Part shown: one piece after another, positions 36,484-45,019 of the stretch
How positions within the stretch are numbered: the first letter of the stretch is position 1
Layout of the letters: each line of letters starts with the position of its first letter
NCBI RefSeq assembly: GCF_050847355.1
Contig: NZ_CP193759.1
Location: 265,296-329,295, forward strand
Direction: 5' to 3'
Length of the DNA stretch: 64,000 bases
DNA from: Limimaricola sp027213785
Lineage (GTDB): Bacteria > Pseudomonadota > Alphaproteobacteria > Rhodobacterales > Rhodobacteraceae
Made by a program: the position numbers and the translations under genes
The notes under the pieces: generated by a model
The model's input: only the letters and a program-made list of their open reading frames with translations
Databases searched by the model: none
What the model was told of the DNA's origin: nothing

Positions 36484-36968
36484 CCCTCGACCCATCGACC
36501 GATCTCAGCTTCACCCGCAGGATCGACGCGCCGCGCGCGCTGCTGTGGGAATGCTGGACCACGCCCGAGCACATAAAGCAGTTCTTCGTGCCGAAACCGC
36601 ATCGGGTCACGGAGTGCGAGATCGACCTGCGCCCGGGCGGCCGCTTCAACACCACCTTCGACGTCGAAGGCCACGAGATGCGCAATGACGGCGTCTGCCT
36701 CGAGGTAGTCGAAGGCCGGCGCCTCGTCTTCACCGACGCCTATACCGAGGGCTGGAAGCCCAACCCCGACCCCTTCATGACCGCGATCATCGAGTTCGAG
36801 GATCATCCCGACGGCGGCACGCGCTACACCGCGATCGCGCGGCACCGCTCGGCCGAGGCCCGGCAGCGGCACGAGGAGATGGGCTTCCATGACGGCTGGG
36901 GCACCGTCGCCACGCAGCTCGAGGAGTATGCGAAGTCGCTGCGCGCCGGGGCCGACGCCGGCTCGTGA
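36480..36968 (+). CDS. SRPBCC/AHSA1 domain protein
   Basis: 162 residues, one START/AHSA1-like domain: FTRRIDAPRALLWECWTTPE at the N-terminus, a central DLRPGGRFNTTF and C-terminal HDGWGTVATQLEEYAKSL. The fold binds hydrophobic ligands; function in ArsR-AHSA1 pairs is not known. Second gene of the two-gene operon. Confidence 0.87.
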   Translation: MTLDPSTDLSFTRRIDAPRALLWECWTTPEHIKQFFVPKPHRVTECEIDLRPGGRFNTTFDVEGHEMRNDGVCLEVVEGRRLVFTDAYTEGWKPNPDPFMTAIIEFEDHPDGGTRYTAIARHRSAEARQRHEEMGFHDGWGTVATQLEEYAKSLRAGADAGS

Positions 36969-37128
36969 CCGAGCGCCGAGGATGGGCGAGCGACGGGTCT
37001 CCGCGACCCGCGCTCGCCTTTCCCGTTTCGCCGGTCGTCCCCGCGACCGGGTCTCCCGATTTGCCGCCGCCGTCCAAGCCCACCGGCATCGACCCGAACC
37101 ACCGGCACCGGTGGCGCGAAGCCTCCCT

Positions 37129-37151
37129 CCCCTCCGGACCCACCGGAGGGG
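37129..37151. terminator. hairpin between AHSA1 and pdxA2 genes
   Basis: CCCCTCCGG (37129-37137) pairs with CCGGAGGGG (37143-37151), loop of 5. It lies between convergent genes. A second small hairpin, CCGGTCG/CGACCGG, is at 37031-37050 nearer the AHSA1 gene. Confidence 0.6.
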
Positions 37152-37169
37152 AAAGCGCGCCGCGCCGGG

Positions 37170-38162
37170 TCATTGCCAGTTGGCAACCATGTCGCAGGCG
37201 ATGTCGAAGGCCTGCCGCATCGCGTCGACCCGCGCCCGGCCCTGCCCCGCGATGTCGAAGGCGGTGCCATGCGCCGGCGTCGCCACCGGGTAGGGCAGCC
37301 CGCCCTGCACCGTGACGCCGCGCTCGAAGCCCATGAGCTTGAGCGCGATCTGGCCCTGGTCGTGATACATCGTCACCACCGCGTCGATCTCGCGATCCCG
37401 CAGCTTGAGGAACACCGTGTCCGAGGGCCACGGCCCGTCCACCGGCATCTGCCGCTTCTGCATCGCCTCGATCGCCGGGCGCAGCACCTCGATCTCCTCG
37501 CGGCCGAAATTGCCGCCATCCCCCGCATGCGGGTTCAGCGCCGCGACCGAGATCCGCGGCCGCGCGATGCCGGAGCGCCGCAGCGTCCGGTCGATCAGAT
37601 CGACCGCCTCCTCCAGCCGCTCGGGCGTGATCGCATCGGCCACGTCGCGCAGCGCGATATGGCTGGTGGTGCGCGAGGTCCACATGCCGTCGAGCACGTT
37701 GAGCTCGGACAAATACCCCGTCACCCCGAGCCACTCGCCCATGTGGTGCAGCTCGTCGGCATGGGCGAGACCCGCCATGTGCATCGCCGCCTTGTTGAAG
37801 GGCGCGAAGACCAGGCCGTCGATATGCCCGGCCTGCAAAAGCTCCAGCGCCCGGTCCATGGTCGCGAGCACCGAGCGCCCCGAGGCCGCGCTCTCGACCG
37901 CCACCTCGATCTCCGAGGCGGCGATGGTCTCGGTCTCGTGCCATGCGATGCCGTCCGAGGGCGCGTGCCAATCCCCGGGATCGACCGGCACGAGGGCATG
38001 ATCCACGCCCGCCTGGCGCATGCCCTGCTCGAGCACGCAGCGATCGCCGATCAGCAGGATCTCGGCGGCCTCGCGGATACCCTCCGCCGCCATCAGCTTC
38101 GCGGTCAGCTCGGGGCCGATGCCGCTGGGATCGCCGGGGATGATGCCGATACGGGGTGTCAT
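37170..38162 (-). CDS. pdxA2: PdxA2-type 4-hydroxythreonine-4-phosphate dehydrogenase family protein
   Basis: 330 residues. RIGIIPGDPSGIGPELTAKL at the N-terminus, ALNPHAGDGGNFG and MYHDQGQIALKLMGFERG are characteristic of PdxA, including metal-binding His and Asp. Catabolic PdxA2 enzymes oxidise phosphorylated four-carbon sugar acids; the location in a sugar-acid transport operon favours this over vitamin B6 synthesis. The usual DUF1537 kinase partner is absent in this window. The last residues (VANWQ) are coded by the TTGCCA palindrome. The start overlaps the GntR stop by 4 bases. Confidence 0.85.
   Translation of the reverse strand: MTPRIGIIPGDPSGIGPELTAKLMAAEGIREAAEILLIGDRCVLEQGMRQAGVDHALVPVDPGDWHAPSDGIAWHETETIAASEIEVAVESAASGRSVLATMDRALELLQAGHIDGLVFAPFNKAAMHMAGLAHADELHHMGEWLGVTGYLSELNVLDGMWTSRTTSHIALRDVADAITPERLEEAVDLIDRTLRRSGIARPRISVAALNPHAGDGGNFGREEIEVLRPAIEAMQKRQMPVDGPWPSDTVFLKLRDREIDAVVTMYHDQGQIALKLMGFERGVTVQGGLPYPVATPAHGTAFDIAGQGRARVDAMRQAFDIACDMVANWQ
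37173..37186. repeat. TTGCCA-GT-TGGCAA palindrome, copy 3, inside pdxA2 end
   Basis: Lies immediately before the pdxA2 stop codon and is translated as its final residues, so this copy is at the 3' end of an operon rather than at a promoter. Confidence 0.7.
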
Positions 38163-38875
38163 GTCTTGCGGCCCTCCTCGGCCTGTTCGGATCGGGTCTT
38201 GGCGATGTTCTCCACCGCGGTTTCGAGATGCTGGCGCAGCGCCGCCGCCGTGGCGACCGCGTCGCGCGCCTTGAGGGCGCGGACCACCTCCTCGTGCTGG
38301 CGCAACGTGCGCGGGCGGTCCGGCTTGCGCCGCGAGGAGATGAAGCGCGCGCGCCAGAGCCGCGCGTTGTACTGCCGCTGGGTCTGCGCCAGCGGCCGGT
38401 TGCGGCTGGCGGTGACGATCGCCTCGTGAAAGGCCATGTCGCGGCGAAAGAAGGTCAGCGGCTCGTCGGTCTCGGAGCCCTCCACCATCTCTTGGCAAAT
38501 CCGCTCGATCTCGGCGATCTCCTCGTCGGTGGCGTTGCGGCAGGCCTGCTCGCCGGCCAGCGCCTCGATCGCGCCGAGCACCGAGAGGTTCTGCTCCAGC
38601 GTCTCCAGATCCGGATCGGCCACGAAGGGCCGGCGGGTCGGCGAATAGACCACCAGCTCCTCGGCCTCGAGGATGCGCAGCGCCTCGCGCAGCGGCGTGC
38701 GGCTGATCCCCATCGCCTCGGCGAGGTCGCGCTCGCGGATCGGGGCGCCGGGGGCGAGCCTGGCCAGCAGGATCAGCTCGCGCAGCCGTTCGGCCACCTC
38801 GTCGCACAGCGTCTTGCGCCCCGAGATCGGCGCCATCTCGGCGAGGCTTTTCGACAGGTTGGACTCGTCGGTCAT
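38159..38875 (-). CDS. GntR (FadR-type) regulator of the sugar-acid operon
   Basis: 238 residues. Winged-helix domain about 20-90 with IRERDLAEAMGISRTPLREA, then an FCD domain with RRDMAFHEAIVTASRN and LRQHEEVVRALKARDA carrying the metal-binding His residues. Located inside the tct operon between the aldolase-like gene and pdxA2; likely a repressor relieved by a pathway intermediate. A 16-bp palindrome upstream of tctC (44052) is its best candidate site. Confidence 0.88.
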   Translation of the reverse strand: MTDESNLSKSLAEMAPISGRKTLCDEVAERLRELILLARLAPGAPIRERDLAEAMGISRTPLREALRILEAEELVVYSPTRRPFVADPDLETLEQNLSVLGAIEALAGEQACRNATDEEIAEIERICQEMVEGSETDEPLTFFRRDMAFHEAIVTASRNRPLAQTQRQYNARLWRARFISSRRKPDRPRTLRQHEEVVRALKARDAVATAAALRQHLETAVENIAKTRSEQAEEGRKT

Positions 38876-38889
38876 GGTCGTGTTTCCTT

Positions 38890-39807
38890 TCAGCGCCCCC
38901 AGCGCAGCACGATGGGGTCGAGGGGCCGCAGCAGCCCGATCAGCTCGGCGCGCGTCTCGGGCGGCAGCGGCGGCACCGGGTGGCGACAGAAGTCGGAGCG
39001 GATCACGCCGCCCTCGACCATCGCCGCCTTGGCGGCGCGAAAGCCGCATTGCCGGTTCTCGTGGTTGATCGCGGGCAGGATCCTCGTATAGCCCGCGACC
39101 GCCCGCGCGCGATCGCCCGCGTGATGCGCCGTCACCACCTCGCGGATCAGCTCCGGGATCATCGCCGAACACATGGTGCCGGTGGCGCCCGCGTCGAGAT
39201 CGGCGAGCATGGTGATCCCCTCCTCGCCGTCGAGCGGGCTGAGGACGGCCTCGCCGCCCTCGGCGATCAGCGCCCGCAGCTTCGCCGCGGCACCGGCGCA
39301 TTCGATCTTGAAATGCTGCACCATTTCGATCTCGCGCGCCATCCGCACCAGCAGCGGCACCGGCAGCTCGACCCCCGAGAGCGGCGCGTCCTGCACCATG
39401 ATCGGGATGCCGACCTCGCCCACCCGGGCGAACTGCTCGTAGCATTGCCCGGCCGTGCCCTTGAGCAGCGCCCCGTGATAGGGCGGCATCATCATCACCG
39501 CGACCGCGCCCAGATCGCGCGCCAGCCGCGCCCGCTCGACCACGATCGGGGTCGCGTAATGCGAGATGGTGACGATCACCGGCAGTCGGCCCGCGAGATG
39601 GTCGAGGCAGTGCCGGGTCAGCGTCTCGCGCTCCGCGTCCGAGATCAGGAACTGCTCGGAGAAGTTGGCGAGGATGCAGACGCCGTCGGCGCCCTGCTCC
39701 ATGATGCAGTCGAGCACGCGCGTCATGCCCGGCAGGTCGAGCGTGCCGTCCGCGTTGAAGGGGGTCGGCGCGACCGGCCATGCGCCGGTCAGGGTCTCGG
39801 GCCGCAT
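38890..39807 (-). CDS. dihydrodipicolinate synthase/N-acetylneuraminate lyase family aldolase
   Basis: 305 residues, TIM-barrel class I aldolase of the DapA family: GAWPVAPTPFNADGTLDLPG at the N-terminus, VMMMPPYHGALLKG, and Schiff-base lysine in VQHFKIEC near 170. In catabolic operons such members cleave or dehydrate 2-keto-3-deoxy sugar acids. Expected to follow the enolase-superfamily dehydratase coded next to it. Stop and start spacings are short (5 bases to the dehydratase gene). Confidence 0.85.
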   Translation of the reverse strand: MRPETLTGAWPVAPTPFNADGTLDLPGMTRVLDCIMEQGADGVCILANFSEQFLISDAERETLTRHCLDHLAGRLPVIVTISHYATPIVVERARLARDLGAVAVMMMPPYHGALLKGTAGQCYEQFARVGEVGIPIMVQDAPLSGVELPVPLLVRMAREIEMVQHFKIECAGAAAKLRALIAEGGEAVLSPLDGEEGITMLADLDAGATGTMCSAMIPELIREVVTAHHAGDRARAVAGYTRILPAINHENRQCGFRAAKAAMVEGGVIRSDFCRHPVPPLPPETRAELIGLLRPLDPIVLRWGR

Positions 39808-39812
39808 GCCGC

Positions 39813-40988
39813 TCACTCCTCGATCCGGAAGTTGTCGAGATGCCGGTCGCTGATCGAGATGCCCAGTCCCGGCGTCTCGTCGTCGAGCTGCAGGAACCCG
39901 CCCTGCGCCTCCGGGTCGCCCTCGAAGATGTAGTAGAACAGCTCGTTGCCGACCTCGACGTCGAAGACCGGGAAGTATTCGGCGATGGGGCAGTTCGCGT
40001 TGGCCATGGTCAGGTGGTAGTTGTGCATCTGCCCGGCATGCGGGATCACCGGCACCTGGAACGCCTCGGCGATGGCATTGATCTTCTGCGCGGCGGTGAT
40101 GCCGCCGACCCGGTTGGTGTCGTATTGCAGCACGCCGACCGCGCCGCGGCGCAGCAGGTCGGCGCAGCCCATCACCGAGAACTCGTGCTCGCCGCCCGAG
40201 ATCGGCACGATGTTCATGGCGTTCAGCTCGGCATAGCCCGCCACGTCGTCGGCGATCACCGGCTCCTCGAGCCAGCGCGGCTCGTATTTCGCGAGCTTGG
40301 GCAGCATCCGCTTGGCGTAGTCGAGGTTCCAGCCCATGTAGCATTCGAGCATGAGGTCGTTGTCGTAGCCGATCACCTCGCGCAGCGCCTCGACCCGCTT
40401 GAGGTTCTCGCGCATGCCCGGCATGCCGTCCTTGGGGCCGTAGCCGAAGCGCGACTTGTAGGCGGTGTAGCCGTTCGCCATGGCCTGTTCGGCCTCGGCC
40501 TGCATCTCGCGGATGTCGCGGGCATAGAGCTTGGAGTAGTAGACCGGGATCTTCTCCTTGGTGCGGCCGCCCAAGAGCTTGAAGACCGGCTTGCCGACGA
40601 GCTTGCCCATCGCGTCCCAGATCGCGATGTCGATCGCCGAGATCGCGGTCATGCCGATGCCCTTGCGGCCCCAGGCATGGGTGCGGCGATACATCTTCTC
40701 CCAGATATAGGCGTAGTCGAACGGGTCCTCGCCGATCACCAGCGGCGCGTACCAGTCGTCGATCGCCCGCTTGACCACGCTGGGCGCCAGCGCGGCGTTG
40801 CCGATGCCGATGGTGCCGTCGTCGCATTCCACCTCGACGGTGAGCCACTGGTGGAACCGGAAGGAGGACATCGCGTCGCCCTTCTCGTAGAGCGCGTCCG
40901 AGGCGTTGGTGCAGAAATTGCCCTGCGGCGGAACGGTGGGGCCGGTCCAGTGCCAGACGCGGGTGCGGATCGAGGTGATCTTGGTCAC
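39813..40988 (-). CDS. enolase-superfamily sugar-acid dehydratase (rhamnonate dehydratase-like)
   Basis: 391 residues. N-terminal capping domain then a TIM barrel with metal ligands in LMLECYMGW, RWLEEPV and ISGGEHEF, and an HAG histidine (VPIPHAGQMHN). The KSRFGYGPKDG insertion resembles L-rhamnonate dehydratase. It removes water from an aldonate to give a 2-keto-3-deoxy acid. The start is GTG at 40988 with GGAGA upstream, overlapping the TctA stop by 4 bases. The precise substrate is not decidable. Confidence 0.8.
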   Translation of the reverse strand: MTKITSIRTRVWHWTGPTVPPQGNFCTNASDALYEKGDAMSSFRFHQWLTVEVECDDGTIGIGNAALAPSVVKRAIDDWYAPLVIGEDPFDYAYIWEKMYRRTHAWGRKGIGMTAISAIDIAIWDAMGKLVGKPVFKLLGGRTKEKIPVYYSKLYARDIREMQAEAEQAMANGYTAYKSRFGYGPKDGMPGMRENLKRVEALREVIGYDNDLMLECYMGWNLDYAKRMLPKLAKYEPRWLEEPVIADDVAGYAELNAMNIVPISGGEHEFSVMGCADLLRRGAVGVLQYDTNRVGGITAAQKINAIAEAFQVPVIPHAGQMHNYHLTMANANCPIAEYFPVFDVEVGNELFYYIFEGDPEAQGGFLQLDDETPGLGISISDRHLDNFRIEE

Positions 40989-42478
40989 GACGCGATCTCC
41001 TTTCGTGTGATTTTCCGAATGAGGTTGGTGGTCGGCGCCCCGAAGAGCGCGAGCAGGGTCAGCGCGAAGAAGATCAGCGCGATCGGCCGGGTGAAGAGCA
41101 TCCACCATTCGCCCCGGAACATCGCGACCGACTGGCCGAGCCGCTGCTCGACCATGGCGCCCAGCACCAGCCCGATGGCCAGCGAGACCACCGAGAAGCC
41201 GTGGCGGATCATCAGGTGGCCGATCACCCCGAAGGCCAGCGCGATGATCACGTCGACCTGCGATTGCCGGATCGCATAGGCGCCGACGATCGAGAACAGG
41301 AACACCAGCGGCCACAGGATGCGCACCGGGATCGTGGTGATCCGCGCGAAGATCGGCGCGCCGCCCAGCCCCACGGCGAGGAACAGCAGGTTGGCCACGA
41401 GCAGCGCCGCGAAGATCACGCCCAGGAACTCGCCCTGCTCGGCGAACAGCATCGGCCCGGGCTGCAGCCCTTGGGTCAAAAGCCCCGCGAGGATGATCGC
41501 CGCGGTCGGGCTGCCGGGAATGCCGAGCGCCAGCGTCGGCACCAGCGAGCCGCCGATGGCCGAGTTGTTGGCCGCCTCGGAGGCGGCGATGCCCTCGATC
41601 TCGCCATTGCCGAAATTGTCGCGATTGGGCGACCAGCGCCGCGCCTCGTTGTAGGAGATCATCGAGGCGATGGTCGCGCCCTCGGCCGGCAGCACGCCGA
41701 TGAAGGTGCCGATGCCGGTGGAGCGCAGCACCGTGGTGCGGATGCGCCGGATGTCGGCCCAGCCGGGCAGCTTGACCGCGCGCATCGCGATGAGGTGCCG
41801 CTCGGTGTCGAGCCGGGTCGACTGGCGCAGCAGTTCGGCGATGCCGAAGATGCCGATCATCACCGGCACGAAGCCGATCCCGTCATAGAGCGCGTGGGTG
41901 CCGAATGTATAGCGCTCGACGCCCGTGAGCAGGTCGACGCCGATGGTGGCGAGCAGCACGCCGAAGGCGCCCGCGATCAGGTTCTTCACCGCCGATCCGC
42001 CGCCGATCGTGGCCAGCATCGACAGGCCGAACAGCGTCAGCGCGAAATATTCCGGCGGCCCGAAATCATAGGCCAGCCGCGCCATCAGCGGCGCCGCGAC
42101 GAACAGGAACACGATCGAGACCAGCCCGCCGAAGGTCGAGGCGATGGTCGCGACGCCGAGCGCGCGCCCGGCCTCGCCGCGCAGCGCCAGCGGGTAGCCG
42201 TCGAGGCAGGTGGTGGCCGAGGCCGAGGTGCCCGGCGTGTTGATCAGGATCGCGGTGATCGCGCCCGCGAAGGTGGCCGATCCGTAGATCGTCGCCAGCA
42301 CCACCGTGGCCGAGATCGGGTCCATGGTCAGGGTGAAGGGCAGCATCAGCGCCGCGCCGGTGGTGGCGTTGAGCCCCGGCAGAACCCCGATCACCGTGCC
42401 CGCCAGCGTCGTGGCGACGATGAGCAGCAACAGCTGCGGGTCGCCGAGGGCCAGAAGCCCCGAGAGGATATCGCCCAT
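40985..42478 (-). CDS. tctA: tripartite tricarboxylate transporter, large membrane subunit TctA
   Basis: 497 residues, about 11-12 helices. The family motif GVLPGLNATTGAALMLPFTL (about 33-52), the NTPGTSASATTCLDGYPLA stretch, and ALGIPGSPTAAIILAGLL are typical of TctA. It forms the transport channel for an organic acid bound by TctC. Confidence 0.92.
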   Translation of the reverse strand: MGDILSGLLALGDPQLLLLIVATTLAGTVIGVLPGLNATTGAALMLPFTLTMDPISATVVLATIYGSATFAGAITAILINTPGTSASATTCLDGYPLALRGEAGRALGVATIASTFGGLVSIVFLFVAAPLMARLAYDFGPPEYFALTLFGLSMLATIGGGSAVKNLIAGAFGVLLATIGVDLLTGVERYTFGTHALYDGIGFVPVMIGIFGIAELLRQSTRLDTERHLIAMRAVKLPGWADIRRIRTTVLRSTGIGTFIGVLPAEGATIASMISYNEARRWSPNRDNFGNGEIEGIAASEAANNSAIGGSLVPTLALGIPGSPTAAIILAGLLTQGLQPGPMLFAEQGEFLGVIFAALLVANLLFLAVGLGGAPIFARITTIPVRILWPLVFLFSIVGAYAIRQSQVDVIIALAFGVIGHLMIRHGFSVVSLAIGLVLGAMVEQRLGQSVAMFRGEWWMLFTRPIALIFFALTLLALFGAPTTNLIRKITRKEIAS

Positions 42479-42485
42479 GTCGCGC

Positions 42486-42950
42486 CTACCCGTAATAGAG
42501 GTTGATGAGAAAGCCGCGCGGGAAACGGACCTGGAAGGCGGCGTCGAAGAACAGCACCACCGCGACCGGCGCCACGAGGCCGAGACCGATCAGCACCAGC
42601 GGCCGCCTTTCGCCCCAGCACCAGGCGAGGCCGGCGCAGCCGATCATCAGCGCGAACAGGAAATCGCCGATCAGCGCCAGCCCGCCGAACAGGCCGAGCA
42701 TCAGCACCGAGAGATGGAACTCGCGCGGCAGCGCGCCGGGGCGCTCTTGCCCGGCATGGCGCGCCTGCCACAGGCCGATCAGCGACAGCGCGATGATGAT
42801 GCCGGCCACCAGCCGCGGAAACGCGCCCGGCTGAAAGCCGCGGATCAGCATCGGCGGCACCTCCTTGAAGGTGTAGGACCAGCCATAGGCGAAGCCGGCG
42901 ATCAGCGCGCAGGCGATCAGCGGCAGGAATGACGAATATCGGGCCCTCAT
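42486..42950 (-). CDS. tctB: tripartite tricarboxylate transporter, small membrane subunit TctB
   Basis: 154 residues, four hydrophobic segments, short and weakly conserved as usual for TctB (FLPLIACALIAGFAYGWS; GAFPRLVAGIIIALSLIGLW). Position between TctC and TctA genes fixes the assignment. It follows a strong hairpin after tctC. Confidence 0.88.
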   Translation of the reverse strand: MRARYSSFLPLIACALIAGFAYGWSYTFKEVPPMLIRGFQPGAFPRLVAGIIIALSLIGLWQARHAGQERPGALPREFHLSVLMLGLFGGLALIGDFLFALMIGCAGLAWCWGERRPLVLIGLGLVAPVAVVLFFDAAFQVRFPRGFLINLYYG

Positions 42951-42982
42951 GCGGGTACTCCTCCCCGGGGGTGAACGGAGCG

Positions 42983-43011
42983 GGACGGCCGCCCCTCCCG
43001 GGCGGCCGTCC
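42983..43011 (-). terminator. intercistronic hairpin after tctC
   Basis: 12-bp stem GGACGGCCGCCC (42983-42994) with GGGCGGCCGTCC (43000-43011), loop of 5. It lies between tctC and tctB, the same place as the hairpins in the other two transporter operons. Confidence 0.65.
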
Positions 43012-43022
43012 GTCGGGCCGGC

Positions 43023-43970
43023 TCAGCCGCCGATATAGCCGAGTTCGACCAGCGCCTCGCGCATCCGGGCGACCGAGTTGTTCATCTGCGCGCCCCAGAC
43101 CTCGGCATCCGCGACCGAGCTTTCGTCGAGACCCTGGCTTTCGAGGAACTCGAGATATTCGGGCGACTTCATGCCCTCCATCATCGCCGCGCGGATCTGC
43201 TCGACCACGGCCTCGGGCGTGCCCTCCTTGACGGCGAAGCCGCGCACGGTAGCGAAATCGGCGTCGATGCCGAGATCGGCGGTGGTCGGGGTGTCGGGCG
43301 CGGTGGCGAGGCGCTCCGCGCCCATCACGACCATCGGGCAGATCTCGCCCGCCTCGATCTGCGCCACCGCCTCGCCGTAGTTCAGCACGCCCACGTCGAC
43401 ATTGCCGCCGACGAGGTTGGTCAGCAGGTCGCCGCCGCCCTCGAAGGGAATGATGTCGGGCTGCGCCAGACCCGCCGCCTTGGCGAACATGAAGGCCGAG
43501 ACGTCGTCGATATTGGCGACATGGGTGACGCCGTAGGACATCGACTCCTGCTTCTGGGCGTCGATGAAGGCCTGGGTGTCCTCGTGGACGCCGCATTTGG
43601 CCATCAGCACCTGCGGGTCGTTGGTGCCGCGCGCGATCGGGATCAGACCCTCGGCGCCGCTGGCGCCGTTCTTGGCCTGCGTCACGGCATGGCCGGTGGT
43701 CCAGACGAGGATGGTGTGACCATCGGCGGGCTGGCGGTCGAGATATTCCATCGACACCGCGCCCGAGCCGCCCTGCCGGCTGGCGATGACCATGTCGGTG
43801 CTTAGCACCGGCGCCACCGAGGCGATCATCATGCGGGCGGTCGTGTCGGTGCCGCCACCGGCGCCCGAATGGGTGACCACCTCGATGGTGCCGTCCGGAT
43901 AGGCCTCCTGCGCAAGCGCTGCCACGGGGGTCGTGACGGCGGCAAGGATCGCCGCGGTTTTCATCAGCAT
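43023..43970 (-). CDS. tctC: tripartite tricarboxylate transporter substrate-binding protein TctC
   Basis: 315 residues. Signal peptide (KTAAILAAVTTPVAALAQ), then a TctC fold with IEVVTHSGAGGGTDTTARMM, VASRQGGSGAVSMEYL and the characteristic VGGNVDVGVLNYGEA. It binds a carboxylic acid in the periplasm. The ATG at 43970 is chosen because GGGAGGAG lies 8 bases upstream; a TTG two codons earlier is poorly placed. First gene of the operon. Confidence 0.9.
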   Translation of the reverse strand: MLMKTAAILAAVTTPVAALAQEAYPDGTIEVVTHSGAGGGTDTTARMMIASVAPVLSTDMVIASRQGGSGAVSMEYLDRQPADGHTILVWTTGHAVTQAKNGASGAEGLIPIARGTNDPQVLMAKCGVHEDTQAFIDAQKQESMSYGVTHVANIDDVSAFMFAKAAGLAQPDIIPFEGGGDLLTNLVGGNVDVGVLNYGEAVAQIEAGEICPMVVMGAERLATAPDTPTTADLGIDADFATVRGFAVKEGTPEAVVEQIRAAMMEGMKSPEYLEFLESQGLDESSVADAEVWGAQMNNSVARMREALVELGYIGG

Positions 43971-44051
43971 GTTCAAGTCTCCTCCCTGATTCCCACTGCA
44001 CCACGCCGGGTGCCCCCCAATCGTTAAACCGCCAAAATCGACATGTCAAAG

Positions 44052-44067
44052 TTTTGGCATGCCAAAA
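44052..44067. promoter_or_regulatory. TTTTGGCATGCCAAAA palindrome upstream of tctC
   Basis: Perfect 16-bp palindrome 81 bases before the tctC start, in an A/T-rich promoter region that also has CGCCAAAATCG nearby at about 44033. Good candidate operator for the GntR regulator of this operon. Confidence 0.55.
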
Positions 44068-44191
44068 TTCCGAATAGTGCGATGATGGCTAAATCACGGA
44101 GGAAAAGCCGTGGGCTCTCACCCGACGAGGGCGCAAGTGATGGCAGGAGGGCGGTCGGAGCCGCCGAGAGGCGCATTCGATTGGACGCGGC

Positions 44192-44941
44192 CTAGATTCG
44201 AGACCGAGACCGGGCGTCGCGATTCCGCTCCACCCAGCGAGGGCCGGATCTCCGGCTGTCTTCGCCCGACAGATCGGCAATATACTGGCGCAGGAGCCGC
44301 GCGCGGTTTGGGCGGAAGCTCTCGCGCGTCGGCTGGACCGACACGATCCGCGCGACGCGGAACTTCCGGAAATCCTGTCTGAGACAGCAAAACGCCAGCA
44401 CCCCGATGCCCGTGTCGAGATAGACGATGGCGAGGGGATGGATGCGCCGCTCGCTCGGGGCCCCCTGCGCGTCACGATACGAGATGTCGAGCGCGCGTTC
44501 ATCCCAGCAGGCCGCCCGGATCACCGAGAGGTCTGGCACCTGCTGCACCTGCGCTTGGTGGCGATGCACCATGTGGGTCGCGTGAAGCACCTGCCGCTGC
44601 AGGCGTTGCGACAGGGTCGCGGCAATCTTGGCAAGCGCGGAATCGGCGGCCCGGGCCATCTGCGGATCGCCGCGCTGGCGCACGTCGCCGAGGCCGAGCA
44701 CCAGCGCCTCCAACTCGATCCGGTCAAAGCTCTGCGGCGGCAGCGCCGGGTCCTCGGTCAGAGTGTAGCCCAGCCCTGGCGCGCCATCGATCAGCGCGCC
44801 ACCGGCCCGGAGGCTGGCGATGTCGCGATACAGCGTCCGAAGCGACACCTCGGTCTCGCCTGCGAGCCGTTCGGCGGTCACCGGGCCCGGCAGGACGCGC
44901 AGGGCATTCAGCAGGCGCAACAGGCGGTCGGAGCGGCTCAT
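44192..44941 (-). CDS. YafY-type HTH/WYL transcriptional regulator
   Basis: 249 residues. N-terminal HTH (about 1-60, TAERLAGETEVSLRTLYRDI), then a WYL domain (about 130-225, ERRIHPLAIVYLDTGIGVLAFC with FRKFRVARI). WYL domains sense ligands such as nucleic acid fragments or small molecules. The C-terminus is Arg/Ser-rich. Divergent from a GST gene, 78 bases away, which it probably controls. Confidence 0.87.
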   Translation of the reverse strand: MSRSDRLLRLLNALRVLPGPVTAERLAGETEVSLRTLYRDIASLRAGGALIDGAPGLGYTLTEDPALPPQSFDRIELEALVLGLGDVRQRGDPQMARAADSALAKIAATLSQRLQRQVLHATHMVHRHQAQVQQVPDLSVIRAACWDERALDISYRDAQGAPSERRIHPLAIVYLDTGIGVLAFCCLRQDFRKFRVARIVSVQPTRESFRPNRARLLRQYIADLSGEDSRRSGPRWVERNRDARSRSRI

Positions 44942-45019
44942 GGGATCCTGACGGAAACTGGCAGTAGGCTGAGCATATGATGGGAGCCGGATCGACACCA
45001 CATCGAAAGGATCTTCACC

